This document shows positions 35,693 to 44,792 of a DNA stretch of 64,000 nucleotides, in pieces. The DNA lies in the NCBI RefSeq assembly GCF_020151015.1, contig NZ_CP083746.1, positions 2,137,001-2,201,000 of the forward strand. The letters are read 5' to 3'. Below the pieces are notes generated by a model. The model was not told where the DNA came from. It did no database searches and worked only from the letters and a program-made list of their open reading frames with translations. The first letter of the stretch is position 1, and each line of letters opens with the position of its first letter. A program made the translations under genes and the position numbers. The stretch is from Pseudomonas sp. p1(2021b). Lineage in GTDB: Bacteria; Pseudomonadota; Gammaproteobacteria; Pseudomonadales; Pseudomonadaceae.

Positions 35693-36865
35693 ATGGACTT
35701 TGCATTCAGCGACGAGCAGGAAATGATCCGCGCATCAGCCGAGGGCTTTCTCGCCGATGTTTCCTACTGTGCCGCCGTGCGCGCGGCGATGGTCAGCGAA
35801 CGCGGTTACGACACCGACCTCTGGCAGCGCCTGTGCAGCGAGATGTACTGGCCTGCCATCCATATTCCCGAAGCCTATGGCGGCTTGGGCCTGGGATTCG
35901 TCGAGCTGGCCATCCTGCTCGAGCAGATGGGCCGGCGCCTGCTGTGCTCACCCTTCTTCGCCACCGCCTGCCTGGCCACGCCGGCGCTGCTGCTGGCCGG
36001 CAGCGAAACGCAGAAACAGCGCTGGCTGCCCGCCATTGCCCAGGGCCGGGTGCGTGGCACCCTGGGCTTTGGTGACGGCGGTGCCTGGACCGCCCACGGC
36101 ATCAGCGTCACGGCCACGCCCGAAGGCGACGGCTATGTCCTGGATGGCGAATATGCGCAAGTGATCGATGGCCACAGTGCTGACCTGCTGGTGGTCGCGG
36201 CGCGCCTGGCCGGCAGCTCGGGCGAGCAGGGCATCGGCCTGTTCCTGGTCGAAGCCGGGCAGGCGGGCCTGGCACGCCAGTGGCAGCCGACCATGGACCA
36301 GACCCGCCGCCTGGGCCGTATACGCTTCACGCGCCTGTACGTGGCCCCGGACGCGGTGCTAGGCGAGGCCGGCAACGCCTGGCCGCGGTTGCAGGACGTG
36401 TTGCGCCTGGCCTGCGTGGGCCTGGCCGCCGAGCAGGTGGGCGGGGCCCAGCAGGCGCTGGACCTGAGCGTGGCCTACCTGCAGGAGCGCCAGCAGTTCG
36501 GCCGCCCCCTGGCCAGTTTCCAGGCCCTCAAGCACCGCGCCGCCGACATGATGCTGCAGGTCGAGTGCGCGCGCTCGGCCTGCTACTACGCCGCCTGCGT
36601 CGCCCAGGAAGCGCTGGACCCTGCAGGTGATGCACAGGTGGCGGCCGAGCTGCCACTGGCCGCGGCCCTGGCCAAGTCACAGTGCTCCCAGGCGTACTTC
36701 CACTGCGCGGCGGAGTCGATCCAGCTGCACGGCGGCGTGGGCTTCACCTGGGAGTACGACCCGCATCTGTACTTCAAGCGTGCCCGGGCCAGCGAGAGCT
36801 ACCTCGGTGCACCGGCCTGGCATCTGCAGCAGATCGCCAATGTGATTATCGGGGAGCAGCCATGA
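35693..36865 (+). CDS. ipdE2: Acyl-CoA dehydrogenase IpdE2-like subunit
   Basis: ACAD-fold protein of 390 residues (DFAFSDEQEMIRASAEGFL; AYGGLGLGFVELAILLEQMGRRL; LQERQQFGRPLASFQALKHRAADM; HGGVGFTWEYDPHLYFKRA). It lacks the SEPGAGSD flavin motif, so it is the partner subunit in a heteromeric pair. Directly followed (4-base overlap) by an IpdE1/FadE30-like gene, it corresponds to the IpdE2 role in desaturating 5-hydroxy HIC-CoA intermediates. Confidence 0.78.
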   Translation: MDFAFSDEQEMIRASAEGFLADVSYCAAVRAAMVSERGYDTDLWQRLCSEMYWPAIHIPEAYGGLGLGFVELAILLEQMGRRLLCSPFFATACLATPALLLAGSETQKQRWLPAIAQGRVRGTLGFGDGGAWTAHGISVTATPEGDGYVLDGEYAQVIDGHSADLLVVAARLAGSSGEQGIGLFLVEAGQAGLARQWQPTMDQTRRLGRIRFTRLYVAPDAVLGEAGNAWPRLQDVLRLACVGLAAEQVGGAQQALDLSVAYLQERQQFGRPLASFQALKHRAADMMLQVECARSACYYAACVAQEALDPAGDAQVAAELPLAAALAKSQCSQAYFHCAAESIQLHGGVGFTWEYDPHLYFKRARASESYLGAPAWHLQQIANVIIGEQP

Positions 36866-38052
36866 AGATTCGTTTCAGTGAGCAGGACGAGCGTTTCCGC
36901 CAGGAGATCGCCGACTGGATGGCCGCCAATCTGCAGGGCGAGTTCGAGGCCCTGCGTTTTCGTGGCGGCCCAGGCGACGAACACATGTTCCCCGCAGAGC
37001 GCAAGGCCTGGGAGCGCAAGCTCGCCGAAGGCGGCTGGACCTGCGTGGGCTGGGCGCCGGAGCATGGTGGGCGCGGGCTTTCGATCAGCCAGCAGGTAAT
37101 CTTCCATGAAGAGTACGCCCGTGCCGGCGGCCCCGGGCGCATGGGCCATATCGGCGAAGGCCTGGCCGGCCCGACCATCGCCGCCTTCGGCAGCCAGGCG
37201 CAGAAACGCCGGTTCCTGCCTGGCATCGTCCAGGGCACCACGTTCTGGTGCCAGGGCTATTCCGAGCCCGGCGCAGGCTCCGACCTGGCCGCGGTCAAGA
37301 CCCGTGCGGCCCAGGACGCCAACGGCGACTGGCGGATCAACGGGCAGAAGGTCTGGACCTCCCTGGCCCACGAGTCGGACTGGTGCTTCGTGCTGGCCCG
37401 CACCGAGCCGGGCAGTGTCGGCCACCATGGGTTGTCGTTCCTGCTGGTGCCGATGGACCAGCCGGGTATCAGCGTGCGGCCGATCGAACAGATGACCGGT
37501 ACCTCGGAGTTCAACGAGGTGTTCTTCGACGACGCGCGCACCGAGGCTGCCAACATCGTCGGCCAGCCGGGCGAGGGCTGGAAGATCGCCATGGCCCTGC
37601 TGGGCTTCGAGCGCGGGGTGTCCACCCTCGGCCAGCAGATGCAGTTCCAGAACGAGCTCGACGAGATCATCGCCATCGCCCGGCGCAACGGTGCCGACCG
37701 CGACCCGCACCTGCGCCAGCGCCTGGCCGAGGCGTGGTGCGGCTTGCGCATCCTGCGCTACAACTCGCTGCGCATGCTCTCCGGGCCCCAGGACGGCTCG
37801 CTGCGCCGCGAGGCGACGATCTACAAGCTGGGTTGGTCGAGCTGGCACGCCAACCTCGGCAAGCTGGCCATGGACGTGCTCGGCCCCCAGGCCGAGCTGC
37901 TCGAGGGCGCGCCCTACCAGCTGAGCCGCCTGCAGTCGCTGTACCTGTTCAGCCGCGCCGACACCCTGTACGGCGGCAGCAACGAGATCCAGCGCAACAT
38001 CATTGCCGAGCGCGCCCTGGGTATGCCCCGGGAACCGCGGCCACGTCCCTGA
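36862..38052 (+). CDS. ipdE1: Acyl-CoA dehydrogenase IpdE1/FadE30-like subunit
   Basis: FAD-motif ACAD subunit of 396 residues. WCQGYSEPGAGSDLAAV, QKVWTSLAHESDWCFVLART, FNEVFFDDARTEA, LGFERGVSTLGQQ and YGGSNEIQRNIIAERALGMPRE match mycobacterial FadE30 (IpdE1) closely. With IpdE2 it introduces a double bond in a steroid C/D-ring CoA ester. The ATG at 36862 overlaps the previous stop (ATGA). The next gene is ipdF, as in actinobacteria. Confidence 0.85.
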   Translation: MKIRFSEQDERFRQEIADWMAANLQGEFEALRFRGGPGDEHMFPAERKAWERKLAEGGWTCVGWAPEHGGRGLSISQQVIFHEEYARAGGPGRMGHIGEGLAGPTIAAFGSQAQKRRFLPGIVQGTTFWCQGYSEPGAGSDLAAVKTRAAQDANGDWRINGQKVWTSLAHESDWCFVLARTEPGSVGHHGLSFLLVPMDQPGISVRPIEQMTGTSEFNEVFFDDARTEAANIVGQPGEGWKIAMALLGFERGVSTLGQQMQFQNELDEIIAIARRNGADRDPHLRQRLAEAWCGLRILRYNSLRMLSGPQDGSLRREATIYKLGWSSWHANLGKLAMDVLGPQAELLEGAPYQLSRLQSLYLFSRADTLYGGSNEIQRNIIAERALGMPREPRPRP

Positions 38053-38067
38053 TCGAGGAGTCCTTGC

Positions 38068-38850
38068 ATGTCCGTTCCACACTATGTTCCCGGCCACGGC
38101 CTGCTGCGTGGCAAATCGGTGCTGATCACCGCCGCCGCTGGCTCCGGCATCGGCTTCTCCGCGGCGCTGCGTGCGGCCGAGGAAGGCTGCCGGGCCCTGA
38201 TGATCAGCGACATCCATGAAGGCCGGCTGGGCGAGGCGGTGGCACGCATCCGCGAAGCCACCGGGCTACCGGCCGTGCACGGGCAGTTGTGCAACGTCAC
38301 CGACGAAACCCAGGTGCGTGAACTGGTCAGTGCTGCCGAGCGCGAGCTGGGCGGTGTCGACGTGCTGATCAACAATGCCGGCCTGGGCGGCTCGCGCGCC
38401 CTGGTGGACATGCCCGACGAAGAATGGCAGCGGGTCATCGACGTGACCCTCACCGGCACCATGCGCATGACCCGCGCCATGCTCCCGCACATGATCGAGC
38501 GCCGGGCCGGGGTCATCGTCAACAACGCCTCGGTGCTCGGTTGGCGCGCGCAGAAGCAGCAGGCCCACTACGCCGCGGCCAAGGCCGGGGTCATGGCCCT
38601 GACCCGCTGCGCCGCGGTGGAGGCGGCCGAACATGGCATCCGCATCAACGCGGTGAGCCCGAGCATCGCCATGCATGATTTCCTGGCCCGCTCCGCGCCC
38701 CAGGCGGTGCTTGATCAGCTGGCGGCCAACGAGGCCTTCGGCCGTGCCGCCGAAGTCTGGGAGGTGGCCAATGTGATGATGTTCCTGGCCAGTGACTACA
38801 GCTCGTACATGACCGGCGAAGTGCTGTCGGTTTCCAGCCAGAGGGCCTGA
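38068..38850 (+). CDS. ipdF: 5-hydroxy HIP-CoA dehydrogenase-like SDR (IpdF)
   Basis: SDR of 260 residues starting with GHGLLRGKSVLITAAAGSGIG (unusual TAAAGSGIG cofactor loop), NNAGLGG, NNASVLGWRAQKQQAHYAAAK and the C-terminus SSYMTGEVLSVSSQRA. These odd phrases are shared with actinobacterial IpdF, which interconverts hydroxyl and ketone of HIP-CoA derivatives. It follows ipdE1 by 15 bases in the second ipd unit. Confidence 0.85.
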   Translation: MSVPHYVPGHGLLRGKSVLITAAAGSGIGFSAALRAAEEGCRALMISDIHEGRLGEAVARIREATGLPAVHGQLCNVTDETQVRELVSAAERELGGVDVLINNAGLGGSRALVDMPDEEWQRVIDVTLTGTMRMTRAMLPHMIERRAGVIVNNASVLGWRAQKQQAHYAAAKAGVMALTRCAAVEAAEHGIRINAVSPSIAMHDFLARSAPQAVLDQLAANEAFGRAAEVWEVANVMMFLASDYSSYMTGEVLSVSSQRA

Positions 38851-38852
38851 GC

Positions 38853-39311
38853 ATGACCCGAGTATTCGAGGCGCCCCAGGCGCTGCACGAGGCGGTGGGG
38901 CAGGCGCTGGGCGAGAGTGACTGGCTGTTGGTGGACCAGGCGCGCATCGACCTGTTCGCCGAAGCCAGTGGTGATCACCAGTGGATCCACGTCGACCCGC
39001 AGCGCGCTGCCCAGGGGCCGTTCGGCGCCTGTATCGCCCACGGCTACCTGAGCCTGGCCCTGGTCAACCTGTTCCTGCCGCAGATCATCGAGGTGCGGGG
39101 CATCGCCATGGGGGTCAATTATGGCTGCGAGCGCGTGCGCTTCCCCTCGGTGGTGCGGGTGGGCTCGCGGGTACGTGGCAGCGCCGTGCTGTTATCGACC
39201 GAGGCGGTCGGCAACGGCGTGCAGGCAGTGATCCGCGTCAGCGTCGAGATCGAAGGCCAGGAGCGTCCGGGCTGCGTGGTCGACACCATCAGCCGTTACT
39301 ACCCGGCCTAG
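38853..39311 (+). CDS. MaoC-family dehydratase
   Basis: Hot-dog-fold protein of 152 residues with the hydratase-2 signature: [21 protein letters not shown] holds the catalytic Asp/His pair (about residues 37-42), then [16 protein letters not shown]. It probably hydrates an enoyl-CoA produced by the ACAD pair. It starts 2 bases after the ipdF stop. Confidence 0.88.
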   Translation: MTRVFEAPQALHEAVGQALGESDWLLVDQARIDLFAEASGDHQWIHVDPQRAAQGPFGACIAHGYLSLALVNLFLPQIIEVRGIAMGVNYGCERVRFPSVVRVGSRVRGSAVLLSTEAVGNGVQAVIRVSVEIEGQERPGCVVDTISRYYPA

Positions 39312-39330
39312 GCCGTCCAAGGAGTTGAGC

Positions 39331-40533
39331 ATGAACGAAGCAGTGATCGTGTCCACGGCGCGTACGCCGATCGGCAAGGCCTTCCGTGGCGCCTTCAACG
39401 ACACCGAGGCACCGACCTTGGGCGGCCATGTGGTGGCCGAGGCGGTGCGCCGCGCCGGCATCGTGCCGGAGGAAGTGGACGATGTGATCATCGGCGCCGC
39501 CGCCCAGCAGGGCACCCAGGCCTACAACCTCGGGCGCCTGTGCGCCACGGCGGCCGGCCTGCCGGCACAGGTGTCCGGCATGGCCGTGGAGCGCCAGTGC
39601 GCCTCGGGCCTGATGAGTATCGCCATCGCCGCCAAAGGCATCGTCTGCAACGAGCTCGACATCGCCGTGGCCGGCGGCCTGGAGTCGATCTCGCTGGTGC
39701 AGAACAAGCACAAGAACACCTACCGCAACCAGTCCACCCTGGTGCTCGAGCGTGACCCGACGGCCTACATCCCGATGATCGAGACCGCCGAGATCGTCGC
39801 CCAGCGCTACGGCATCAGCCGTCAGGAACAGGACGCCTACAGCCTGCAGAGCCAGCTGCGCACGGCTCGTGCCCAGCAGGCCGGGCTGTTCGACCTGGAG
39901 CTGGCGCCACTGACCACCCAGAAGCTGCTGGTGGACAAGGCCACCGGCGAGAGCCGGCATGAAGCCGTGACCCTGCGCCAGGACGAATGCAACCGCGCCG
40001 ATACCAGCGCCGCCAGCCTGGCGGCCCTGGAGCCGGTGTGGGCGGGGGGGCAGTGGACCGGGCCTGGGCGGTTCATCACCGCCGGCAACGCCTCGCAACT
40101 GTCCGATGGCGCCTCGGCCTCGGTGCTCATGAGCGCCCGCCTGGCCGAACAACGCGGCCTGCAACCGCTGGGTATCTATCGCGGCCTGGCGGTGGCGGGC
40201 TGCAACGCCGACGAAATGGGCATCGGGCCGGTGTATGCGATTCCCAAGCTGCTCAAGCGCCATGGCCTGAAGGTCGATGACATTGGCTTGTGGGAGCTCA
40301 ACGAAGCGTTCGCCTGCCAGGTGCTGTACTGCCGTGACACCCTGGGCATCGACAACGACCGCCTCAACGTCAACGGTGGCGCCATCGCCATCGGCCACCC
40401 GTTCGGCATGTCCGGGGCGCGGATGGTCGGCCATGCGCTGATCGAAGGCAGGCGCCGGGGCGTGCGTTATGTGGTGGTGAGCATGTGCATCGGCGGTGGC
40501 ATGGGCGCCGCTGCATTGTTCGAGGTGGCCTGA
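39331..40533 (+). CDS. Acetyl-CoA acyltransferase (thiolase), second copy
   Basis: Thiolase of 400 residues. Active-site Cys90 lies in [14 protein letters not shown], then [25 protein letters not shown] and the C-terminal [14 protein letters not shown]. It differs clearly from FadA6 and would cleave another 3-ketoacyl-CoA, for instance from side-chain oxidation (FadA5-like role, inferred). The ATG at 39331 has AAGGAG 6 bases upstream. Confidence 0.87.
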   Translation: MNEAVIVSTARTPIGKAFRGAFNDTEAPTLGGHVVAEAVRRAGIVPEEVDDVIIGAAAQQGTQAYNLGRLCATAAGLPAQVSGMAVERQCASGLMSIAIAAKGIVCNELDIAVAGGLESISLVQNKHKNTYRNQSTLVLERDPTAYIPMIETAEIVAQRYGISRQEQDAYSLQSQLRTARAQQAGLFDLELAPLTTQKLLVDKATGESRHEAVTLRQDECNRADTSAASLAALEPVWAGGQWTGPGRFITAGNASQLSDGASASVLMSARLAEQRGLQPLGIYRGLAVAGCNADEMGIGPVYAIPKLLKRHGLKVDDIGLWELNEAFACQVLYCRDTLGIDNDRLNVNGGAIAIGHPFGMSGARMVGHALIEGRRRGVRYVVVSMCIGGGMGAAALFEVA

Positions 40534-40534
40534 G

Positions 40535-40921
40535 ATGGGCTTGCCGACAGCACAGCAGGTCCAGGCCATCATGCAGCGTTATGTCGAGCGGGTGGATGCC
40601 GGTGATATCGATGGCATCCTCCAGCTCTATGCCGAAAATGCCACCGTCGAGGACCCGGTGGGCCAGGCGCCGTTGCAGGGCATCGACCAGATCGCCGAGT
40701 TCTACCGCCAAGGGTTGGGTCGGATGAAGGTCAGCGCGACCCTCACCGGGCCGGTACGTGCCAGCCATAGCGGCTGTGGCGCCATGCCGTTTCGGGTCGA
40801 CATGCAGTGGCAAGGGCAAGACTGCTCGTTGCATGTGATCGATGTGATGACGTTCGACGAACAAGGGCTTATCAGCAGCATGAAGGCCTATTGGAGCGAG
40901 GTGAACGTAGTGCCCCGATGA
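40535..40921 (+). CDS. ksi: Steroid delta5-isomerase (ketosteroid isomerase)
   Basis: SnoaL-like protein of 128 residues that lines up along its length with the P. putida biotype B ketosteroid isomerase: PTAQQVQAIMQRY, ATVEDPVGQ, EFYRQGLG, GCGAMPFRV and AYWSEVN. The catalytic residues fall at the same numbers: Tyr16, Asp40 and Asp103, with Tyr32 and Tyr57 of the hydrogen-bond network. It shifts the delta5 double bond of 3-oxo steroids to delta4. It starts one base after the thiolase stop and ends the ipdE unit. Confidence 0.95.
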   Translation: MGLPTAQQVQAIMQRYVERVDAGDIDGILQLYAENATVEDPVGQAPLQGIDQIAEFYRQGLGRMKVSATLTGPVRASHSGCGAMPFRVDMQWQGQDCSLHVIDVMTFDEQGLISSMKAYWSEVNVVPR

Positions 40922-40996
40922 GCTGGCCTGATCCCGGCCAGCCGTGACATGCGGCGGCCGGAGCGCAAGCGTCGACAACAATGCGACGCTGCGTAG

Positions 40997-42073
40997 TCAG
41001 GTGCGCTCGAACTTCAGGGCTCGGCGAGGTTCCTGTTCGTACCCGCGAGCATATCTGAAGTTGAAACCGTATACGTTCCCATAGAGGTCGGTGATATCTC
41101 CGAGCCGTTCCATTACCGGGCTCGCACGCTTAGAACCATTGTAAAAGTGGATATTGAAAGGGCTTAGGCACATGAACACAATGACCTTGCCTGCTTGCGG
41201 ATTGACGAACGGCGGGTTACGTATCGGATAGGTCTTCAGGGGATGGGCGCCATTAATGCCCAGCTTTTCAGGAAGATCGTTCGCGGTTGGCGAGGTTTCC
41301 CCTGAATGTGCTGCCAGGCAGAAGGAATACTCCGCCTTGTACTCCTCGCCGGAGTCCCACCACAAGCCACGCATGTCGATGTATCTGAGTGGCACCTGCC
41401 CGTGGACGGTGTGTGCGCTGATGTAGTAGTGGTACATGCGCCACCAAGTCTCCTCGCCGCTATTCCCCAATTGGTAGACGAGTTTCTCCGGGTGGTCGAA
41501 TGTCACGAGCGCCTTGTTCATCTCCTTGGGCTCTAGCGTGATCCTCCCTGTCGCCCCTTCATAGCAGGTGGAGATATGTTCGTGGAACTTTGCTGCGAAT
41601 ATTTTCCGAGTGGAGTCGCCCGTGGCGACCCAGAGGTGGATCTTGTCGACTTCCACTGCATCGACACCCTGGTGTACATCGACGATGGTATTGGGTGTGT
41701 TGGGCGTATTGGGATCGTCAAAGGAAAGTTGGCGAACCACCGTTTCGTCATATACGAACAGCCCGGGGTCCCGGTAGCTGCTCCAGCCAGTCAGATCTTC
41801 GTATCCTACGTCGTAAGGGAGAGGCTCGCCGACCGGGTTTCCGGATGAAGTGACTTCTATCAGTTCCATACTGGCCAGGTCTGCGGCACTCATGTCGACC
41901 TTACGCCCATACCGGTCCCTGGCGAGCGCTTCGATGGTCAGTGGTATTCGCTGGCGGCTGTTGTTGAAAAGCGGGCGGCAGTCATCCAAGTGGCCGGGGG
42001 CATGATAAATACGAAATATCTGGAAGTAGGCAATCGTGGAAGAAGCGGTGCTCGATTGGGTTTGAACAGTCAT
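40997..42073 (-). CDS. Protein of unknown function
   Basis: I do not recognise this 358-residue protein. It starts at an ATG with AAGGA 7-8 bases upstream. It is rich in aromatic residues and predicted strands (WWRMYHYYISAHTVHG, LRYIDMRGLWWDSGEEYK, VIVFMCLSPFNIHFYN) and contains the repeat DPNTPNTPNTIVD. There is no signal peptide, membrane segment or known catalytic motif. The DNA is more A/T-rich than the genes on either side, and no steroid operator precedes it. It is probably a later insertion between the ksi and SDR genes. Confidence 0.75.
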   Translation of the reverse strand: MTVQTQSSTASSTIAYFQIFRIYHAPGHLDDCRPLFNNSRQRIPLTIEALARDRYGRKVDMSAADLASMELIEVTSSGNPVGEPLPYDVGYEDLTGWSSYRDPGLFVYDETVVRQLSFDDPNTPNTPNTIVDVHQGVDAVEVDKIHLWVATGDSTRKIFAAKFHEHISTCYEGATGRITLEPKEMNKALVTFDHPEKLVYQLGNSGEETWWRMYHYYISAHTVHGQVPLRYIDMRGLWWDSGEEYKAEYSFCLAAHSGETSPTANDLPEKLGINGAHPLKTYPIRNPPFVNPQAGKVIVFMCLSPFNIHFYNGSKRASPVMERLGDITDLYGNVYGFNFRYARGYEQEPRRALKFERT

Positions 42074-42219
42074 CCTATGTCCTTGTGGGCGTGTCTGAAG
42101 AGACCTGACTGTGCGAGCTTTTGAAGTCGCTGATAACTCCATTTACTTCTAGGTATTGGATTGAAGCGCCTCAGCGCCGGGCCTTGGCTATCACGAGCAT
42201 GTTCGGGCGCCTTTGCCGA

Positions 42220-42993
42220 TCATTGGCCTCTTGCCGCCTCGAGGAACGCCGGGCGCTCGCCACCGCCATGCACTGCCAGGTCCGCACCGCTGACATAGCG
42301 GGCCAGGGGCGAGGCCAGGTACAGGCAGGTATCGCCGATATCGTCCGGCTCGGCCAGGCGGCCCAAGGGGATGGTGGCAGCTACCTCGGCCACCTGCTGG
42401 GCATCGCCGTAGTGCAGCTGGGCCTGTTCGGTGAGGATCAGCCCGGCGGTGACCGCATTGACCCGCACCTTGGGCGCCCACTCCACTGCCAGCGAGCGGG
42501 TCAGGTTGAGCAGGCCTGCCTTGGCTGCGCCATAGGCGGCGGTGCCAGGTGAGGGGCGGGTGGCGCTGACGCTGCAGATGTTGATGATGCTGCCGCCCTC
42601 GGCCTGCGCCTGCATTACCCGGTTGGCCAGCTGGCTCAGGTTCAGCGGCGCCAGCAGGTTCAGCCGCACGATCGACTCGCTGAAGCGCGGCGAGGCGCTG
42701 GCGGCTTCGGCGAATGGTGCGCCACCGGCATTGTTGACCAGCACATCGAGACGGCCGAAGTACTTCAGGATGCCACCTACCAGTTGCTCCAATTGCTCCA
42801 GGTCACGCACGTCGCATTGCATGAACACGGCCTGGCGGCCTCCGCCGCTGGGCAGACGCTCCGGTGCCTGGCGGCCACAGATGACCACCTGCGCGCCACA
42901 TTCGAGAAAGCGTCGGGTAATCCCACGGCCCACGCCCTTGGCACCGCCGGTGACCAGGACGACCTTGCCGCGAAAATCCAATGGGTCTTGCAT
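42220..42993 (-). CDS. Short-chain dehydrogenase/reductase
   Basis: SDR of 257 residues with TGGAKGVGRG, VNNAGGAPF, NICSVSATR and YGAAKAG. The ATG at 42993 follows GGAAGG, which favours it over the Met five codons upstream. It is a single-gene unit preceded by operator copy J and divergent from hsaD. A steroid- or hydroxyacyl-CoA substrate is inferred from regulation and place only. Confidence 0.88.
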   Translation of the reverse strand: MQDPLDFRGKVVLVTGGAKGVGRGITRRFLECGAQVVICGRQAPERLPSGGGRQAVFMQCDVRDLEQLEQLVGGILKYFGRLDVLVNNAGGAPFAEAASASPRFSESIVRLNLLAPLNLSQLANRVMQAQAEGGSIINICSVSATRPSPGTAAYGAAKAGLLNLTRSLAVEWAPKVRVNAVTAGLILTEQAQLHYGDAQQVAEVAATIPLGRLAEPDDIGDTCLYLASPLARYVSGADLAVHGGGERPAFLEAARGQ

Positions 42994-43053
42994 GGGGATG
43001 CCTTCCATCTATCAGGAGAATGCCTCGATGCTAGGCGCCAGGGGCTGTCGGGC

Positions 43054-43072
43054 CTACGTCCGAAGGGACTAG
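43054..43072 (-). promoter_or_regulatory. Steroid-cluster operator copy J (SDR 42220-42993)
   Basis: Minus strand CTAGTCC-CTTC-GGACGTAG keeps both half-sites. TAGCAT follows GGAC after 24 bp. It is 60 bp before the ATG at 42993 and forms a divergent pair with copy K, 11 bp away. Confidence 0.7.
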
Positions 43073-43083
43073 GGCACGTTGCT

Positions 43084-43102
43084 GTAGTCCTGTCGGACGA
43101 TG
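43084..43102 (+). promoter_or_regulatory. Steroid-cluster operator copy K (hsaD unit)
   Basis: GTAGTCC-TGTC-GGACGATG is a full match in both half-sites. AATAAT follows GGAC after 25 bp, the best -10-like hexamer of the set. It is 58 bp before hsaD. Confidence 0.75.
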
Positions 43103-43160
43103 CCGCCAGGCGTGGTGGCTCTGAATAATCCCGGTACAACAACAAGCCGGGAGGTTCCCC

Positions 43161-43988
43161 ATGGGCGCAGCAGCGCAAGGGCACAAGGTCAGGTTGCCGG
43201 GTGGCCTGCAATTGCACTATCAGGATGTCGGCTCGGGCGAGGCGGTGGTGTTCATCCATGGCAGCGGCCCGGGTGCCAGCGGGCATAGCAACTTCAAGCA
43301 CAACTACCCGGTATTCGCCGAGGCCGGCTACCGCGCCATCGTGCCTGACTTGCCAGGCTATGGTGCCTCGGACAAACCCGAAACCGCCTATACCCTGGAC
43401 TTCTTCGTCGAGGCCTTGCTGGGCTTGCTCGATGCCCTGGATATCCAGCGCTGCGCGCTGGTCGGCAACTCCCTGGGCGGGGCCATCGCCATCGCCATCG
43501 CCCTGCGCCAGCCGCAGCGGGTGGCGCGCCTGGTGCTGATGGCCCCGGGTGGCCTGATGGACAAGGCGCAGTACTACCTGCAGATGGAAGGCATCCAGCG
43601 CATGGCCACGGCCTTCGCCAGCGGCGAGTTGCGCGATGCCGACGGCATGAAGCGCCTGCTGGGCCTGCAATTGTTCGACCCGTCGTTGATCGACGATGAG
43701 ACGGTGGCCGAGCGGGTCGCAGTGGTGGCGCAGCAGCCCCCCTGCGTGCTCGCCACCATGGAGGTGCCGAACATGGCCGAGCGCTTGCCGGAGCTGGCTT
43801 GCCCGATCCTGGGATTCTGGGGCATGAACGACAAGTTCTGCCCAGCCTCCGGTGCCAACACCTTGATGCAGGCCTGCCGACACATCCGCTGCGTGCTGCT
43901 CAGCGAATGCGGCCACTGGGTGATGGTCGAGCACCGTGACCTGTTCAACCGTGACTGCCTGGCATTTCTCGAGGAGGGCCGCCCATGA
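43161..43988 (+). CDS. hsaD: Meta-cleavage product hydrolase (HsaD/TesD-like)
   Basis: Alpha/beta hydrolase of 275 residues that splits the carbon bond of 4,9-DSHA into HIP and 2-hydroxyhexa-2,4-dienoate. The oxyanion segment HGSGPGAS, nucleophile Ser104 (GNSLGG), Asp224 (GMNDKF) and His252 (CGHWVMVEH) are in order. It heads the four-gene unit hsaD-hsaE-hsaG-hsaF, the complete lower meta pathway. Confidence 0.93.
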   Translation: MGAAAQGHKVRLPGGLQLHYQDVGSGEAVVFIHGSGPGASGHSNFKHNYPVFAEAGYRAIVPDLPGYGASDKPETAYTLDFFVEALLGLLDALDIQRCALVGNSLGGAIAIAIALRQPQRVARLVLMAPGGLMDKAQYYLQMEGIQRMATAFASGELRDADGMKRLLGLQLFDPSLIDDETVAERVAVVAQQPPCVLATMEVPNMAERLPELACPILGFWGMNDKFCPASGANTLMQACRHIRCVLLSECGHWVMVEHRDLFNRDCLAFLEEGRP

Positions 43989-44776
43989 GCCTGCAACTGC
44001 GCCGCCAGCACAGCGACGAACTGTACCAGGCCCTGTGCGAAGGGCAGACGCTGGCACCGCTGACCGAGCGCTGGCCACAGATCACCATCGAGGATGCCTA
44101 CCACATCTCGTTGCATTGCATCGAGCGACGGGTCGCCGCCGGTGACCGTATCGTCGGCAAGAAGATCGGCGTCACCTCGGCAGCCGTGCAGCGCATGCTT
44201 GACGTGCACCAGCCGGACTTCGGCTTCATCACCCGTGCGATGGCCTTCGATAACGGCGCTGAGATCTCGTTGGCCGAGAACCGCCTGATCCAGCCGCGCG
44301 CCGAGGGCGAGATCGCCTTCGTGCTCAAGCATGACCTGGTCGGCCCGGGCGTCACCGAGGCCGACGTGCTGGCGGCCACCGACTTCATCACGCCGTGCTT
44401 CGAGATCGTCGATTCGCGCATCGATGACTGGCGCATCCGTATCCAGGACACCGTGGCCGACAACGCCTCCTGTGGCGTGTTCGTGCTTGGCCAGGAACGG
44501 GTCGACCCACGCCAGCTGGACCTGCCGGCGCTGCACATGCGTGTGTTCAAGAACGATGAACCGCTGAGCGAAGGGTTGGGCTCGGCGGTGCAGGGCAACC
44601 CGTTGACCGCGGTCGCCTGGCTGGCCAACACCCTCGGCGCCTTCGGCATCCCCTTCAAGGCCGGCGAGGTGATCCTCTCCGGTTCGCTGGTACCGCTGGA
44701 GCCAGTGCGCGCAGGCGACCGCTTTTCCCTGACCATCGACGGCCTGGGCAGTGCCCAGGTGTCCTTCCGAGCCTGA
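43985..44776 (+). CDS. hsaE: 2-hydroxypentadienoate-type hydratase (HsaE/TesE-like)
   Basis: Hydratase of 263 residues of the 2-keto-4-pentenoate hydratase/FAH-like family: [49 protein letters not shown]. It hydrates 2-hydroxyhexa-2,4-dienoate to 4-hydroxy-2-oxohexanoate. The ATG overlaps the hsaD stop (ATGA). Confidence 0.92.
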   Translation: MSLQLRRQHSDELYQALCEGQTLAPLTERWPQITIEDAYHISLHCIERRVAAGDRIVGKKIGVTSAAVQRMLDVHQPDFGFITRAMAFDNGAEISLAENRLIQPRAEGEIAFVLKHDLVGPGVTEADVLAATDFITPCFEIVDSRIDDWRIRIQDTVADNASCGVFVLGQERVDPRQLDLPALHMRVFKNDEPLSEGLGSAVQGNPLTAVAWLANTLGAFGIPFKAGEVILSGSLVPLEPVRAGDRFSLTIDGLGSAQVSFRA

Positions 44777-44792
44777 TCGAGGAGCAAGGCCC

